From the NCBI GenBank assembly GCA_949346185.1, contig CASGVX010000113.1:1-6866 (forward strand): a DNA stretch of 6,866 nucleotides. Direction: 5' to 3'. Below, in pieces: positions 6,052-6,866 of this stretch; position 1 is the first letter of the stretch; each line of letters opens with the position of its first letter. The notes beneath the pieces were generated by a model. The model searched no databases and was not told the origin of the DNA. It was given only the letters and a program-made list of their open reading frames with translations. Both the position numbers and the translations under genes were made by a program. This stretch comes from an uncultured Lachnospiraceae bacterium (GTDB taxonomy: Bacteria > Bacillota > Clostridia > Lachnospirales > Lachnospiraceae).

Positions 6052-6866
6052 TCAACAGATATGTCCCGCAATCAGGTCTCCCATCTGAACGGTTCCCACC
6101 TGGGTCTTGCCCTCGGACATAATGTCCACGGTGCGGTAGCCATCCTTCAACACCTGCTTCACCGCATCTTCCACGGCATCCGCTTCCTCCAAAAGTCCAA
6201 AGGAATAGCGAAGCATCATCGCTGCCGACAGAATGGTAGCGATGGGATTGGCCTTATCCTGCCCAGCAATGTCCGGCGCAGAGCCGTGGCTTGGCTCATA
6301 CATGCCGAAAGAACCCTCTCCCAGGCTGGCGGAGGACAGCATCCCCAGAGAGCCGGTCACCATGCTGGCCTCGTCAGACAGAATGTCCCCGAACATGTTC
6401 TCCGTCAGAATTACGTCAAACTGCTTGGGATCCCTGACAATCTGCATGGCGCAATTATCCACCAGCATATTGGTAAGTTCCACTTCCGGATACTCCCCAG
6501 CCACCTCTGCCACCACCTTGCTCCAGAGGCGGGAGGAATCCAGCACATTGGCCTTATCCACGCTGCACACCTTCTTCCGCCTCTTCATGGCGATTTCAAA
6601 AGCCTGCACTGCAATCCGGCGGATTTCCCTCTCGTCATATTTCAAGGTATCCACCGCCGTCATCACCCCGTCAATCTCCTTGGTATACCGCTCGCCAAAG
6701 TACAAGCCGCCAGTCAGTTCCCTAGCAAAGATAAAGTCAAATCCGCCCTCTACAATCTCATCCTTTAGGGGACATGCCCTGCTCAGTTCCTCAAATAGAA
6801 TGGCAGGACGGAGATTGCAGAACAGTCCCAGACCCTTTTAAACTGACCTCTTCCTCCGGGGCTTAT
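6052..6866 (-). CDS. leuB: 3-isopropylmalate dehydrogenase, C-terminal ~260 residues; 5' end cut by the window and frame broken at the edge
   Basis: LeuB oxidises and decarboxylates (2R,3S)-3-isopropylmalate to 2-oxoisocaproate with NAD+, the third step of leucine synthesis in the cytosol. The open part spans 6837-6052, 261 residues against about 360 for the family, so roughly the first 90 residues are missing. Visible family motifs, counted from the first open codon, are GLFCNLRPA with the substrate-binding Arg at residue 10, RELTGGLYFGE (39-49) with Arg and Tyr, the catalytic Lys in SVDKANVLDSSR (residue 95), the Asp in LVDNCAMQIVRD (127), the metal-binding aspartates in FGDILSDEAS (151 and 155), and the NAD-binding HGSAPDIAG (184-192). 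The TTG at 6705 is an internal Leu codon, not a start. At 6840-6838 an in-frame TAA follows a stretch that cannot be read cleanly as LeuB in any one frame; see findings. ilvD follows after 98 nt. Identity is certain; whether the gene is intact is not. Confidence 0.95.

Noticed and set aside
6703..6705. TTG as a start codon for leuB
   Set aside because: It codes for Leu within the conserved RELTGGLYFGE motif, and the LeuB frame continues upstream to 6837, so it is internal.
5986..6841. Two overlapping plus-strand frames opposite leuB
   Set aside because: Both lie antisense to leuB codons with all the family motifs; neither translation resembles a protein family.
1..6866. CRISPR arrays, insertion sequences, tRNA or rRNA genes, phage or defence genes
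   Set aside because: No repeat-spacer pattern, transposase motif, cloverleaf or mobile-element gene is visible; nearly all of the window is accounted for by five housekeeping biosynthesis genes.

Overview
The window carries five genes of amino-acid biosynthesis, all on the minus strand, so transcription runs from high to low coordinates: leuB (partial, entering from the right edge), ilvD, ilvB, serC and serA. The protein sequences, the compact gene spacing, the strong GGAGG-type ribosome binding sites, the E. coli-type dihydroxyacid dehydratase and the short clostridial SerA form (387 aa with a C-terminal ACT domain) point to an anaerobic Firmicute. My best guess is a Lachnospiraceae gut bacterium; this rests on protein resemblance and not on a marker gene.

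Layout: leuB 3' part (6866-6052), a 98-nt gap with an AT-rich inverted repeat (5975-5992), ilvD (5953-4289), an 82-nt gap with a stem-loop just before the ilvB ribosome binding site, ilvB (4206-2524), a 99-nt gap, serC (2424-1342), and serA (1342-179), which overlaps the serC stop by one base (TAATG). Positions 178-1 are the 3' flank of serA. They hold two inverted repeats and two very short reading frames, but no gene I recognise. No convincing terminator separates the five genes, so one polycistronic unit is likely.

How the genes work together: IlvB (acetohydroxyacid synthase, catalytic subunit) and IlvD (dihydroxyacid dehydratase) serve isoleucine and valine synthesis. LeuB (3-isopropylmalate dehydrogenase) takes the valine precursor branch to leucine. 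SerA and SerC carry out the first two steps from 3-phosphoglycerate to serine. Partner genes that must exist elsewhere are ilvC, ilvN (the AHAS regulatory subunit), ilvE, leuA/C/D and serB.

I do not see a new biological system here. The points worth checking are the break in the leuB frame at the right edge, the SerA variant that lacks the usual catalytic glutamate, the missing ilvN, the hairpin upstream of ilvB, and the repeat-like 3' flank of serA.
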